A DNA stretch of 64,000 bases from Crocodylus rhombifer (taxonomy: Eukaryota > Chordata > Crocodylia > Crocodylidae): positions 1-64,000 of the forward strand of contig JAVSML010019189.1 of NCBI GenBank assembly GCA_038503035.1. The letters are read 5' to 3'. A program made the position numbers and the translations under genes. Below are positions 45,666-58,228 of this stretch, in pieces (position 1 is the stretch's first letter; each line of letters starts with the position of its first letter). The notes beneath the pieces are model-generated. The model searched no databases, was not told the origin of the DNA, and saw nothing but the letters and a program-made list of their open reading frames with translations.

Positions 45666-47285
45666 GTGTTACTTAAAGCAAAGGCTACTGCTTCATTGAT
45701 AAGATAACTGTGTATAAAGGAGGCACCTTCCTGGGATCTAGCAGTATTTGGGACACTGGTTTCAGCGCTTTTCCAGAATAAGGAAAACTCCCCCTAATGT
45801 AAAAGCACTGGTGTGATTACTGTATTGCACATAAGGCACTAGTGTCAGTTGGGCCTTCTACCAGGATGACCTAACAGTGCTTGCCTATGCTGCTGATTTC
45901 TTCACTGTTTGGTTATAATGTACAACCCCCATGTCCCCATGTACATTTGCTGCACTGCTGAGAAGAGAGACTGGACTGGTTTTGCTTACTCTAGGTTGAA
46001 ACCACAGCTAGACCACTCTGCAGTCATGAGTCCAGATTTCCCCAATCTAGCTGGGCAAACACTGGCTGCATTTGCCTGTAACAGCAGCGTTTGGTCCTCT
46101 ATTGCAAATGTTTCTTGCTCTGCTGCAAGTCAGCTCAATGTTGGTGCCTAGACTTAGTACCTATCCTAGTGCAGACAATTGTGTCTGTAGATCTGAAATG
46201 GGATTTCAGAAAGGAGAAGGGTAGGAGGACTTTGGGTCCATGCAAGAGCAAGTGAGGATCAGCTAGCAGATGGCAGCAGACAATAATATGGTGTCCATGA
46301 CATAATTAATGGGGAGGGAGGCTGTCTATCAGGTGGAGGACTCTGTATGACAGCTGAAGCCACAGAAATAGCAATTAATGCAGTGGAGGTTGATGCTCTT
46401 ACTGTTACCATTCTGCTCTGTCTGCAGTTGTTCCTGACTCTTCAAATGCTTCACTTTTGCACCAAACATTTCAGAGACTTGGTAGCAAAGAGGCATATGG
46501 AAGTTGGCAGGAAATAGATCTCACTGAGAAGTGGTATTCTAGAAGGAATGAGTTTTACCGGAGCAAAGACAAACACCTCTGAAAATTGCTCTTTGTCCCT
46601 GCAAAGTGGGCTTTGAATGATGATAGCTCCTTCCAGATAACAATTGCTTCCATCTTCACTTAAAGGAGGTAGCACTGCCCAGATGTTTAAGTTAGTATCA
46701 GTGCCAGAAATGCCATGGGCTCTGCTTCACTCTGCATAGAAGAGAGGCTTATGTGAAACCCTGATCCAATTCAGTGCATAATTTAATGCTAAGGAGACTG
46801 ATGATGCTTAAACATTTATGCCAACTTCAATGTGCCATGTAACATGGAAAACTTTGTGAATTCAGGGGCAAATCCAGTCTCTTTTTCTGTAACCATACAA
46901 GGGATCTGATGTAAGAACATTCTGGGAATGTGTGTGTGTCAGGGAACATCAGGAACTGATAGGAACAAACCAGAGGATTGTATTTATGCTTCCTAGTACT
47001 CATGACCTGGAATAGTTGCCATAGGGAAAGTCTGGGGAAACTACTGTGGCTGGGCAGTGGACTCCAAATTTAAGACTCAGTGCATGGTCTTCTACATAAA
47101 GCAGTGACAACCTAGGGCCTCTCCAAATAAAATACACAAGAAATTTAAAACTTTTTGGCATGCAAGCCTAACTTCATGTTGGCTCTTTGTATTACATAGC
47201 CACTCCGTGTTAGCATATTGTTTCCCTTGGGATATCATTTAGAGAAGACAACACTGGACTGGGACTTTTTGATCTTAGTTTTCTT
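45666..47285. other. Intergenic, no recognised feature
   Basis: No convincing gene or repeat seen between HBZ and NPRL3 here. Confidence 0.45.
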
Positions 47286-47400
47286 CTTCGTTGTTCTCTT
47301 GGGCAAACCATTTCCTCTTTCTATGCCTCAGTTTCCCAATCTTTAAAATCAGAATAGCAATCTTTAAAATAGGACTAGCAATACCCTCCTCCTCTATAAA
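47286..47400 (-). repeat. MIR SINE
   Basis: Contains 'tgcctcagtttcccaatct' and 'aaaatc(a)gaatagcaat', the complement of the MIR 3' region. A short duplication of 'caatctttaaaat' is present. Confidence 0.65.
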
Positions 47401-48360
47401 ATCCTATTTCAGACCTACTGTGTTTATTTCTTTTAAAATACCCCATACATATATATGTTAATATGCACTACAGTGTACTTACAAGCCAGGCTACCTTAAA
47501 TCCACCCATTTGTGCAGATGTAGTATGACACAGCCTTTGATTACATATAAGTCTGTAGGGATCCCTGCCTTATCTAATGACAAACTAGACAGAGTAAAGC
47601 ATTTAGTTGTAAGCAACTCATAGAAATTAAACATCCTACGTAGATAGCTGCATACTGTGCAATTTCTGAGGCAAGAATTAAAGCATTTATTTTCTCTATG
47701 GAAATTAAATACAAGTTTATTTTAATAGTCATGTTTTCAGACATATATTAAATATAATATTTCTGTACACTTACCATTCAATAAGTGGTCCTATTCCTTA
47801 CTCACTGTGCACTATAACCTGCATGCTGATGGCCAAATTCTGCTCTTAATCACACTACAGTTACTCAGGGATTACTCCATTTATTTCAATGGTAATATTG
47901 AAAGCAGAATATGACCTAGGCACAGAGACAGGCAATGGCAGGACTGCTACTTCATTTGGTATGCTGTTTCCAGTCTGCACACTAAGTGAGGCAGGGGTCC
48001 TACAGAAATTGATCAGACAATGAAAGACTATCTAGTTACAAGGCTAGGAGCTACATTTGCATTGGACAAATAAACTTTGATGTATTTGAAACTTAGATGC
48101 TCAGCCAGGAAACGCAAATTTAATTTTCATGGAATTACCAACATGTCCCAGAAAAAAACAGAAAAGCATTGGGAGAAATTCACCCACATGCCACAGACAA
48201 AGCCTACAATGGAGGTGGTGGCAGGAGCTCTATGAGGCACCACATAGCAGAGCCAGTTACCACCATGCTGCATTTTTCTCTTTCAGAGATCTCCCTGAAC
48301 TCTTGAGGTTTTCCTACATCCTATGATTCTATTTTTAGATAGTGTCCTCCCTCTGACATG
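47401..48360. other. Intergenic, no recognised feature
   Basis: AT-rich unique-looking sequence. Confidence 0.45.
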
Positions 48361-48560
48361 CTTCAGAGAGGAAGAATGGCCAAGTGGTTAAGGTGGTATG
48401 TTGTGACATAGAAGACCAGCTTTTGACCACCTGCTGTTGCACATACCTTTTTTTGTTGCCTAAGTTTTCCACTTGTAAAACAGGAATAATGATACTCAAG
48501 GATCTATGGCCTGTTTTATGCAGGAGGCCAGACTAGATGATATATGGAAAGCAATAAAAA
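48361..48560 (+). repeat. tRNA-derived SINE
   Basis: The head resembles a tRNA with an A-box-like 'tggccaagtggttaagg'; the body has a MIR/CORE-like 'ttccacttgtaaaacagga', and the tail has the CR1-like 'ggaggccagactagatgat'. It is a SINE, not a working tRNA gene. Confidence 0.6.
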
Positions 48561-48954
48561 GTCTTTCTTTGCATGCATCTTAGATTACATCTGTATATAG
48601 AACTAGGATAATTCTTCTGGGGTCCAAGAAATAAGTTTTGTTAAAGATACTGTGGCTGCAAAAAGTGCAGCCTGAGCTATGATGATAATTTATAATATAG
48701 AGCATGCTAGCTCCTCAAAGCACATTACAAATATATCTTTTCTTGAGAAGGTAGAACATTATGCATGATATAAAGATTTTTGCACATGCCAGGTTTCAAG
48801 TAACCAAATTAGACAGCTTCTTTGATGCCAAACAGTATTGTGTGTGTGTACAAGGGGATAAAGAGATGGGAAAACTATTCCTTTACATGTTCTATGTATG
48901 TTACATATATATTATCATAGTGTTTGTATATTGGTTCAAATATTTATAAAGTGT

Positions 48955-49240
48955 GTGGGGGCACATCTACATATTACCCTATGTCATCGTAGCGATGCAC
49001 TATGGCTACATAGGTCTACACGTGATCAGCAGCTACTCGGCCATAGTGGCGCGCTCCCCTGTTTTACTGTGCCGCTATAGTGAAATAGTGGCGAAAACTA
49101 ACCGTGTACCATGTGCACGGTGTAATACGGGTGGTTACTGAACCATACTTTAGTACTTCCAAAAGTACTAAACGGAAGTACTAAAGCATGATGCAGTAAC
49201 AACGTTGCCATAGGGTGATGTATACATGCCCTGTGTGAAC
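48955..49240. mobile_element. MITE-like element
   Basis: Left end 'ggggcacatctacatat' pairs with the right end 'gatgtatacatgccc'. It has an internal 9-bp hairpin TTAGTACTT/AAGTACTAA near 49150-49171. CpG content is higher than the flanks. Confidence 0.5.
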
Positions 49241-51030
49241 TTTTTATGTTATTATAGTATCTAAATGTTTGTCTATTTATATACTCATATTTAGATATAG
49301 CAACAGAGGTATAATATGTAGCTAGAAGCATATACTGATTCTTAAGTCACACTATGGTATGTTTCTGTTGCATTGTCTGTAACCAAAGATGAGGTTGTAA
49401 ATAAACTGGATTTTACTGAGTATATTGGCACAGTGAAGCCTATTCAAGAAGAACCTTTTTTACAGAGATATATAATTAAATTTGATGCCATTTCTGTTCA
49501 CTACAAAAAGCAAATGGCAACTGATGACAGCAAACTTCTGTCAGTCAAGTAGTTCTGTATTAGTATTCTGTGCTAAAAAATAAAATAAAATTTACTTTGT
49601 TATTTATGGCTCCTTCATAGCCTGGATAGGATGGGAAAGGGCTGCATTATTTTGTAGCCCTTAGCAGCCAATGAATGGCCTGATTTAGCAACTAGTGCTG
49701 GAATCTCAAAATGTTTTTCTGTCCTACTTAGCTTCTGAAGATACTGAATATTGAATTGGACAAATACTGAGTAAGAAAAATCCTGTTTGCTGTATTTAGA
49801 GAGTATAGTATTGATTAGGTTCTCTTTTACCACCACCATTTTATTCGAAGGGCAAGCTTCCAGAAAAACAAATGGATTTTATTTCTTGTTTTTGAAGACA
49901 GAATCAGGTAAGAGTCTTATGTATCCACTTCAAAATGAAATTGATTCATATACTGATAGAGGATCTTCTCTTTAGCAGTGTAAGTTAACTCAGTTTTAGT
50001 ACAGGATATTTGCCTTATTCAGTTGATTGCAATAAAATATATATTTACTCTCAGCTGTAAAGAAATTTGGGATTACTACGTTTTGGAAACCTAATCTACA
50101 AAGAGGAAAACGTTCCCGAAGGTTTTATACAGCTCTTTGTTTAACATAGTCTCTTACAGTTGCAAATGACACACTTCTGTAATTTGTCATTTGTAATTTG
50201 TCACTTCTGTAATTTGTGAAAAATAGTGTCTTGCTTAGTAGAAGCCAAGTTGAGAAATTTTAGTACAGCTGACCACTTTTGGAGCATGAAGAATGCTCTG
50301 CTGAGATAACATGCCTGTTTTTAATCACTCTTAACACAACTGGCTCACTCGAGTGACATCTACTCCTGCTACAGTTGTTATCATGATGAGCCTTACAGAG
50401 AATGACCAAGCAGAGCAGCAAGTAGTCTGCGTTCATTTACCTGCTCCGCCCTAGCTACTCATTTCTGTATGCAGTCTTTGTGAGGGGACTCTACTCAGTG
50501 AAACCCACAATAAGGGTATATCACATTATAGCACAGAGGACTTCTTAGTCTCTTTTGAAAGAGCTGAATGCAGCAAATTATGGAAAGGAATTTTCATGCA
50601 ATGTATCCAAGTGATTTTCAGGCCCCTTTCTAGCATCATCACTGATAACTGTCTGTTCCCACTTAAAATTCCTGACTGTAAAGCATGAATGATGAGAGAA
50701 GTTGCAGCAAAAGAGTTGTCAGGGAAAGCAATGTTTCATTAATAGTCCAGACAAAGGTGTCAATTCATCGGGTAACGTATTCCATGAGAAAAGCTAAATC
50801 AGACTTGAAACCAAACTACATGGTAATCCATATGGACCATAACATCAGGTCTTGGATAACAAGATTCAGTTCTAATGGAGTCCGACATCCAGGAATAGAA
50901 AGGAATGGTGAATAACAACCAGATCATGATGAAGGAGATTCTTTACCCAGAGCGCTGGCAACTATTGATCTTTCCAGATCATGGTGAATGCACAACAGGC
51001 CACCCAGACCCTCAATGCATATGCCTAGGC
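49241..51030. other. Intergenic, no recognised feature
   Basis: AT-rich. A small tandem repeat of 'cacttctgtaatttgt' lies at 50169-50220. No gene seen. Confidence 0.45.
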
Positions 51031-51159
51031 AGGAGGGTTATTTTTGGAGGAGTAGAAGTTCCCAGACCTTTCATCCCTCCCTTTAGGCCACTGAGACAGA
51101 ATCCAAATGTTAGCAGGAGTCCAGACATTTGGTGCCTCTATGGCTGTATTTATATAATC

Positions 51160-51235
51160 ATCCAGGAATTGAACCCAGGTCTCCTGTGGGGCAGATAAAG
51201 ATTCAACCACTGAACCACAAGTGACTCCATACATG
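51160..51235 (-). repeat. tRNA-like SINE head
   Basis: The minus strand reads 'tggttcagtggttgaatc' (A-box-like) and 'gggttcaattcctgg' (B-box). The acceptor stem is not convincing and the sequence runs on without a tRNA 3' end, so this is a SINE or tRNA pseudogene. Confidence 0.6.
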
Positions 51236-51239
51236 CAAT

Positions 51240-54200
51240 TAATGCAACTGAATCTGGTCACAGAGTCTCCAAGTGCACCCAGTAATAAGAGCAAATTGAG
51301 CTCAGGTGGAGTAGCTTCGGCCAGGGATGCTCCTGGCTTGCTCTGACCCACTGATGCAGGCAAGGGAAGCACCAGGCTCCAGCTGCAGCTGGCCACTGCA
51401 TCCTGGCCACCAGCCCCACACTGTAAAAGGCTGCTCCATGCTGTGTTCTTTGGCCACACACTTGTCTGGCCCTGAGCAGTCTGCAGCCTGCTGGCACAGC
51501 CCTCCAGGATGCCATCCCAAGAGCCTGTGCCTAGTGTACAGTATGTGTTTTCAACTGTCAGGTGGGGAACAGTGGGGAGGAGGCACCTAGGATGTGGAGT
51601 GTTGAGGGAGATGCCCAGTACACCAGCCTTCACAGACACCACATTGGGTCTGGATGCCATGTGGAGGGTGGTGGGCTGGGGCTGGCCCAGGGACAAGGGT
51701 GGCTGCTGTTCAGCACACTCCAGCCGCTCCCTCTCCTCTTCCTTCATGGGGCTGGGGCCAGTAGGGCCAGCATGAGGAACCAGCACTGCGATGGCCAACT
51801 CCCACTCAGGGGTCACATGGAGGTGGGGCGAGCAGTGGGAAGTGGGTGAGACAGGGGCCAGCTGCTGGGGGGCCAGGATCTGGAGCAGGGCTTGGGGACC
51901 CTGGCTACTGCAGGTGGCACTGCACCTCCTCCCACGCCCAATAGGGGACCTGAGGCAGGCCCATGGGCAGCTGTCAGGATGACCTGGGCCCAGGGGCAGG
52001 GCCTGGGCCTAGGCACCAGGCAGGACAAAAGACATTGCCAGGACCAGCATTGTTTAAAGGATGTGCTGGTCATCCTTGATTGCCTCCACTGCATATTGGA
52101 CCGTGGCAAGCTGGACCTTTATCTACCTCTGAAGGAAGGTGAGGAACACCCTGAGGTCCTTGCAGTCTACCCGGTCCATCTCCTGGGACTCATGCCAGGC
52201 CTGACTCTCTTCAAGCTGGGCCTCAGAGATGGTGGTCAGCCACTCGAAGAGAGCTGTCTGGTCCTGGCTCTGGTGCTCATTGAGCCAGCTCATGAAAAGC
52301 ATACCAGCAGAGAGTGGCAGCATTCTTGAGGCCCCATCTCTACTAGCAGCAGTTGGGTCTCCCCCATGTCCAGCAGCTCTTCTGCAGAGCAAGGACAGAG
52401 GGGCTCCTCGTGAGTTTGCAACATTTCAGAGATAACATCTACAGACGGGCTGTATGCCACCTGCCCTCAGTTCGAGAGTCACGTGTGCACAAGTGCCCAG
52501 GGACCATGGTAAGTTGCCTAGGTGGGCCCTTCCACAGGTGACTGCCCAGTGAGCCTTCCCTCTCTGCTTCCACAGAGGGAGCAGGCAGGCCACTTGCTGC
52601 TTGCTGTAGGCAGTTTCCTTTCCACATACCCTACCTAGGCCAGGCCATGGCTGGCCCCTGCCAGCAGCTGCTGTGGTGGCTCTGGAGCAACTCCCCTCCT
52701 TCTCCTCCCTATAGGCCAGGCATTTTGGTCCCATGCTACTGGGCCTGTGGCACCCAGGTTCCAGGGGTGAGGAGCTGCCTGCGACACAGACCTGGTGATG
52801 CCTCCCTGCCCCCTCCTCTGGAGAGGTGCCCTGGGCCAGGGCCCCCATTGTGCATGGGCTGTGCCCCAAGCCTGCCTCTGGTCAGAATCACCAAGGCGTG
52901 CCATGATGAGCTGTTTGAGCGCTGCCCAACCCACTACACCTTGCTGCTGCTGATCACGATGGTTCCCCTGGCACAGGTAAGAGCCTGGCATGGGGCCCTG
53001 AGCTTAAGGGTGTCCCAGGCAAATCCAAGTTTCTCTGCTATATGTGCCACTGCGTGGAGAGGTATGTTTGCCTATGCTATGAGTGCCTGACCCCTGTAGC
53101 TGAGGAGATTGCCGCTGCCATCAATGAGTTTCTCCACAAGTGACAGGGCCCTGGCTGCCCAGCTGGGAGCCTGCACGGTGCTCAGTAAAGTCCTGAACTG
53201 CCTTCAGTCCCCCTGCATGTTGGGGGGCGGAGGGGGAAACTCCATCAGATGTTGGAGTGGGCAGGGAGTTTGGCCAGGCAAGGCAGGGAGGGAAAGGCCC
53301 CCCACCCTCTCATGCTGGGTCCCTGGCTCTAGGCATGCAGCCCTGAGGTGAGCAGGTGAGCTGGCACAGCCATGAGTAGTTGCAGCGCCCCATCCCCATC
53401 AACCTACCTCCCTGTGTGAGGCTTACCGGGCAGGTGTGGCAACCAGTCCCAGTGGTCAAATGCTTTCCTTGGTTGCGGCAAGGAGGTCTGTCTGACCGTG
53501 TCCCAGAGGGCTGTGTAACACAGCATGTGGCTGCCCAGACAGTGGCTCCCCCTGGCAACAAGCTGGAGCTGGCACATACAGGGGCCATCCTCAGCCTGTT
53601 GTCACTGTCAGTGGGCCACTGCTGGAATAGCTGGGGCAGGCGGTGGTCTGGGCTGTCCAAGCTGCTAGGTAAGGCCAAGGGAAGGGACTGTGCCAGGACC
53701 TGGTACAAGAACCCTGAGGTGCCTTCCCCCAGAGAGTTCTGGCTTGTGGCCCCTAACTCAGGCTCCAGCACCCTGCCCATGCTGCAAAACAGGTGTCAGG
53801 CCTCACCAGGTCCTGTGAAGTCCAGGATGCTGTCCAGCTCCTGTGGGAAGGGCATGGATTTGCGGAAAGTCTGTTGTGGTCCCAGATGCAGACCCACTGT
53901 GCCCTTAGGGTCTTGGCCTTGACTGAGCACTGCTGGTGGGACCACTGGTGTCTGTGCTTCTGCATCTGCTGGGCCACGTTCTCATACACATGGGCATTGG
54001 CCCTTGTCGCCTGGCCAAACTGCCACTGGACCTCTACATCTCCGCAGAATGCTATGAAGTCTGCTGCCTTCTCATGGCTCCAGTTGGGCCCCCTGTCTCT
54101 GTGTGTCAGTGGGTGTGGGGCCTAACATGGTGGCAGCTGGCAGGGGCCTTGGCAGTGCAGCCCCAGGCTCCAGGTAGTGACATCCAGAGGCAGGTGCCTG

Positions 54201-54370
54201 CAGTGGTGGGGCATGCCCAGGCTGGTAGGGGCCTTGGCAGCACAGCCGCAGGCTCCAGGTCAGAGCATTGGGTGCTGGAGGAGCTGCCCATGCCATGAGG
54301 CTCCTAAAGTTGCTGAGCCACGTGGCTCTGAAGCAGGCTGGAGTCTGGCCCCTTGATGGATCAGCTGACT
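51240..54370 (-). mobile_element. Decayed DNA-transposon-like element with Myb/SANT-like gene
   Basis: A GC-richer block of ~3 kb whose minus strand keeps two recognisable pieces: a Myb/SANT-like DNA-binding domain (54095-53880) and, downstream, a Gln/Glu-rich helical piece (52392-52123: FEWLTTISEAQLEESQA). Such proteins accompany PIF/Harbinger transposons or their domesticated relatives. No transposase (DDE) domain is recognised. Boundaries are uncertain. Confidence 0.45.
53880..54095 (-). pseudogene. Myb/SANT-like DNA-binding domain relic
   Basis: Minus-strand residues follow the family pattern: WSHEKAADFIAFCGDVEVQ, then VYENVAQQMQKHRHQWS, then QQCSVKAKTLRAQW. In the family this is a trihelix/Myb-type domain (W..E....L...W....VQ, YE..A..M...GH.R...QC..K.K.LR). 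The frame starts without a clear ATG and is lost soon after. Confidence 0.6.
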
Positions 54371-54515
54371 GGGGACAATTTGTGCCTGTATCACCCTCTA
54401 CATATGCATTTAATTAGTCTACTGTGCCCTGATAATGGTGCACATGTAGATGCTGATGCTTTATTGAGGAGCCATTTAGTCTACTCAATAAAACACGTGT
54501 AGATGCACCCACTGT
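54371..54515. mobile_element. Short MITE or transposon end ('CTACACGTG' type)
   Basis: Ends 'accctctacatatgca' and 'cacgtgtagatgcaccca' are roughly inverted, with the inner 'tagtctac' and 'gtctactc' words paired. It may be the terminus of the adjacent SANT-type element. Confidence 0.45.
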
Positions 54516-54648
54516 CTTAAGTGTTTTTACTGATTCACAGGATGAATGCCACAGTCTCTGGGTAACTGTTTTGTTACATGTAAGTGCAGATACAGAACTA
54601 GGAGAAAGGAGGTAAGAGGTGAGGGGAGAAAGGATGATTCATTTAGAT

Positions 54649-54932
54649 CAGTGGTTCTCAACTGCTCCTTGGAAAATGTCAACTCTTAGGCTTCACTTGA
54701 TTTTTGATTACTGAAAAATAATAGATCAATTTTTCTATTGCAAAGAATTCTGAAAGACCACAAAAGGTCAGAATGTTTTTAACACTATGGATTTTTATTT
54801 GAAATCTCTAGGCTTATCTTGTGAATTGTGTTTGCACACTTAATAGTGCTAACATCATGTGGCACTCCATGGCATCCCTGAAAGGATCTCAAGACACTCC
54901 ACTCTGCCATACACTGTGGCTGGGAATCACTG
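54649..54932. mobile_element. hAT non-autonomous transposon
   Basis: CAGTGGTTCTCAAC at the left and GGGAATCACTG at the right form hAT-type termini. The 8-bp flanks ATTTAGAT (54641-54648) and TTCTAGAT (54933-54940) agree at 6 of 8 positions. 284 bp, non-coding. Confidence 0.7.
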
Positions 54933-55159
54933 TTCTAGATCCTAGTTTGGGGTGTCTTGAAATGCTGGCCACTTGGTCTTATGGTATTGCATTATAATAT
55001 GTTAATTAGCAAAATGTTAACCACTTGGTACAGATGAGGATTTGTATATTTAAGCAGCCACCATCTTGTTGTGATAGTTCAGTGTAAACTACTGCTCATA
55101 TATATAGTTTTTCATAGCAGAGGTAGATACAAGCCTAAGGGTCTTAAGTGGGGGTAACC

Positions 55160-56130
55160 AAGGGCCAAAAATTTGACATTGAGACAAGCGGCAGCAGCTT
55201 TAACTGCTGTGGCTCCCACAGCTATTAGAGCCACAGCAGCTACTGTTCATCCCACCACAACATTTCTGACCAGGGCAGCCTGTGTTTGTGCCTGCCACTT
55301 TAAGGGCCTGGAGCTGGCAGCTGCCAGGTGCCTGATGAGGGCAGCTATTTTGAACCTAGGGCTGCCCTTATAAACAGGGCAGTTTTGCTGCCTGGCTGCA
55401 GGTATCATCTGGAGGTAAGGGAGGAGCTATAGGGGGTGGTCAGGAGGCTCCTGGTCCTGGACCAGACCTAAAACTGCACCCTGCTGGGAGTGGGTGGCCT
55501 GGTGGGGCTCTCAGTGGTGTGGTAGCCCCCAGGAAATACCAGGCCAGTTACCACCCTGGTAAAAGGGGGGGCAGGGTGCCTTAACCCCTAGCCCCCACAA
55601 CCAGGTGGGTTACCCCTTTGTAGGGTCTGGAGGGTGGACCCCCAGAGAATGAGAGTGAGGCCATAGACTCATGCCTGTCTGGACTTCTCCTGACTAGTCA
55701 GTGCTGGGGGCAGGACTGGAAGGGTCGAAGGGTTGCAGGCCCACCGTGAGGAAAGCCCAAGAGCTGAGGGCCTGGGTCTCTGACTGGCCTGGAGGTGGGC
55801 CAGGGCTAGTGAGCCAAAGGTCCAGGGTGGGGTGGGGCTCACACCTGGAAGGGGAAACAGTTCAGGGGGTTATGATGCCCAGGATGAAGGCGGATTAGGC
55901 TGCCAGAATGGAGGGATCATAGAGGGGTTCAACACTAGGATTATGGGGCCTAGCATGGGGCTGGTGATTGTGAGAACATCTGGATGCCATGTGCAAGGCT
56001 TGGGCTGTGGTATATGGGAGGAATGGAGCCACAGAGAGTGCCCCCTGGCATCGAGGTAAGAAATGAGCAGCCTCCTGCTTAACTGACATTTTATTAACTA
56101 ATTACCAACAAGGCATGCTGGGTGAGAAGG
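55160..56130 (+). mobile_element. LTR-like block
   Basis: The layout resembles the GC-rich LTRs of this window: a hairpin, then 'gggctgcccttataaacagg' with a TATAAA box (about 55366), then a long GC-rich leader with repeated CCCCC/GGGTGG words, ending near 'ttaactaattaccaac'. No retroviral coding sequence and no clear target duplication. Confidence 0.4.
55204..55239. repeat. 12-bp perfect inverted repeat
   Basis: CTGCTGTGGCTC (55204-55215) and its exact reverse complement (55228-55239) with a 12-base loop. Confidence 0.85.
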
Positions 56131-56169
56131 TGGGTGGTTAGCCCAGAAACAGGTGGATGGGCCACAGTG

Positions 56170-56370
56170 AGATCAGCCCTGAGAAGGCTCCCTGTTACAA
56201 AGAGCTCCATGGGCCAGATCTGACCAACACTTTGGAAATCTGGCAGTGAGATGAACAGCAGCTGCCATGGCTCCCAAACCCATGCAATTTATACTGTTGC
56301 TACTTGCCCCACCATGAAATCTGAAGGCCACATGATATGGGTCTGCAGGCTGATTCTTTGACAGCCCTAG
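56170..56370. repeat. Degraded hAT-like relic
   Basis: The right edge, 'ttgacagccctag', and internal words such as 'gggccagatctgacc' recall the hAT at 44640-45049. No clean termini. Confidence 0.4.
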
Positions 56371-56784
56371 TCTGAGGAATACCAACTATCATCAAGAAAA
56401 GAGATAAATGTCTGTGTGGGAACTATTGAGGTATTGCCCTCGTTTCCACATCAGGGAAAATCCTCTCCTGCATCTTTCTGAACCATCTTTTACCTCTTGC
56501 TGAGGAAGTCATGCCAGAATCTCAGTCACACTACCCTGTGGGACAAATTTATATGACCTTTGTTACTCACCAGGACCAAGAACAGTGTTGGGAACAACAT
56601 TAGGACATGTATATGGCCTTCAGTGACGTTAAGACATTTTGATTTCATCAATTGTGAAGTCATGTGGTTCCCCTGCTTTATCTATGGCAGGTCAGGGAGT
56701 TAGGTCTGTGTTATGTCACAGTAATCTTGCATAGAGTTTGGCTTATAGATTGTATAGGATAACCCCCATCTAGTCCAACCCCCT

Positions 56785-56852
56785 TCAGGCAGGGGGTTGG
56801 ACTAGAGGACTTCTAGAGATTCCTTCCAGCCCTACTTCTGTATGATTCTAAA
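56785..56852 (+). mobile_element. CR1-type 3' tail
   Basis: The words 'gcagggggttggactagagg', 'ccttccagccctac' and 'tatgattcta' form the generic CR1 3' end; a short inverted piece precedes it. Confidence 0.7.
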
Positions 56853-57363
56853 TACTGGCCAGATCTGGATACTTTTCAGATGGCTAAACCTGAAAAGTAC
56901 ATTAGGGTCCTGAGGCTTTTCCATGGGCAGATAGATGGCTGCGGCCATTCTTCGTAGATCAGAAACAGATCCATTTGTCATCTTAACTTGGGTCAGGCAA
57001 AGATGCGCTATTGGGCCAGCTCTGTTCTCCATTGTTTGGCAGTCATCCTGGTTCTCGTTCAGGACCCTTTTTCCTTCCAAAATGGACATAGAATACCAAA
57101 CAAATGGAAGGCTTTTCAACCTGAGATGTTTTTGCTCAAAGATTAAAGTATTCAAAACAACCATCCTTGAACTTCAATATGCTGACAACTTCACCATCTT
57201 AGCACATATTGAGGAAAACTTCCAGACTGCGCTGGATCTTTTTGGAGAAACCTACTGAACTTTGGGTCTGCCTCTCAACATCAGGAAGAGTAAAGTGCTC
57301 TATTGGCCTGCCCCAGGCCATAAATATGATCCTCCTCCCCATCAAGGAAAATACCCTAAAGGT

Positions 57364-58228
57364 AAGATGTGGGAGGATGTGGGAACGCTAGAAGGAAGGA
57401 ATAGGCTACAGTTGGACCTAGACAGGTTACAGGGGTTGGCGGATGAGAATAGGATGGGATTCAACACTGACAAGTGCAAGGTGATGTACCTGGGGAGGAA
57501 GAACCAGAACCATACCTACAGGCTGGGGAACTCCCTTATCAGTGCAGTGACAGAAAAGGATCTTGGAGTCATCACTGATGCCAAGATGAACATGTGCCAG
57601 CAGTGTGGGGTTGCAGTCAGGAAGGCCAACCGCACCTTGTCATGCATCCACAGATGCATCTCAGCAGGTCCAAGGAGGTGATACTCCCCTTCTATGCGGC
57701 ACTGGTCAGGCCGCAGCTGGAGTACTGTGTCCAGTTCTGGGCACTGCACTTCAAGAGGGATGTGGACAACATGGAGAAGGTCCAGAGGAGGGCCACTCAC
57801 ATGATCAGGGGGCAGCAGGGCAGGCCCTACGAGGACAGGCTATGGGACCTGAACCTGTCCAGCCTCCACAAGAGAAGGCTGAGGGGGGATCTAGTGGCCT
57901 GCTACAAACTAGTCAGAGGGGACCAGCAGGCATTGGGGGAGTTCTTGTTCCCCCGAGCACTACCAGGAGTGCCTAGAAATAACGGTCACAAACTGGCAGA
58001 GGGTAAATTCAGATTAGACAACAGGAAGCGCTACTTCACCGTCAGGGTGGCTAGGATCTGGAACCACCTTCCAAGCGAAGTGGTGCTGGCTCTTACCCTG
58101 GAGGTCTTTAAGACCAGGCTAGACAATCACCTTGCTGGGGTCGTTTGACCCCAGTACTCTTTCCTGCCATGGCAGGGGGTCGGACTTGATGATCTGCTCA
58201 GGTCCCTTCTGACCCTACTAACTATGAA
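57364..58228 (+). mobile_element. CR1 LINE 3' part (subfamily 2), inserted in the older LINE
   Basis: Encodes the RT thumb and C-terminal domain: DLDRLQGLADENRMGFNTDKC (one stretch, shown in part), ATHMIRGQQGRPYEDRL, and NGHKLAEGKFRLD. A frameshift near 57660 separates the two halves (open 57262-57681 and 57594-58148). The 3' UTR carries 'gccatggcagggggtcgga' and ends at 'aactatgaaac'. Confidence 0.9.

Noticed and set aside
48361..48430. Possible tRNA gene
   Set aside because: Only the A-box region is tRNA-like; arms do not pair properly and the sequence continues into a SINE body and CR1-like tail.
51160..51235. Possible tRNA gene (minus strand)
   Set aside because: Good A- and B-box words but no matching acceptor stem; the flank continues as a SINE.
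51025..51816. A 263-codon open frame on the minus strand
   Set aside because: No recognisable domain, and it overlaps a tRNA-like SINE at its C-terminal end. Treated as chance within a decayed element.
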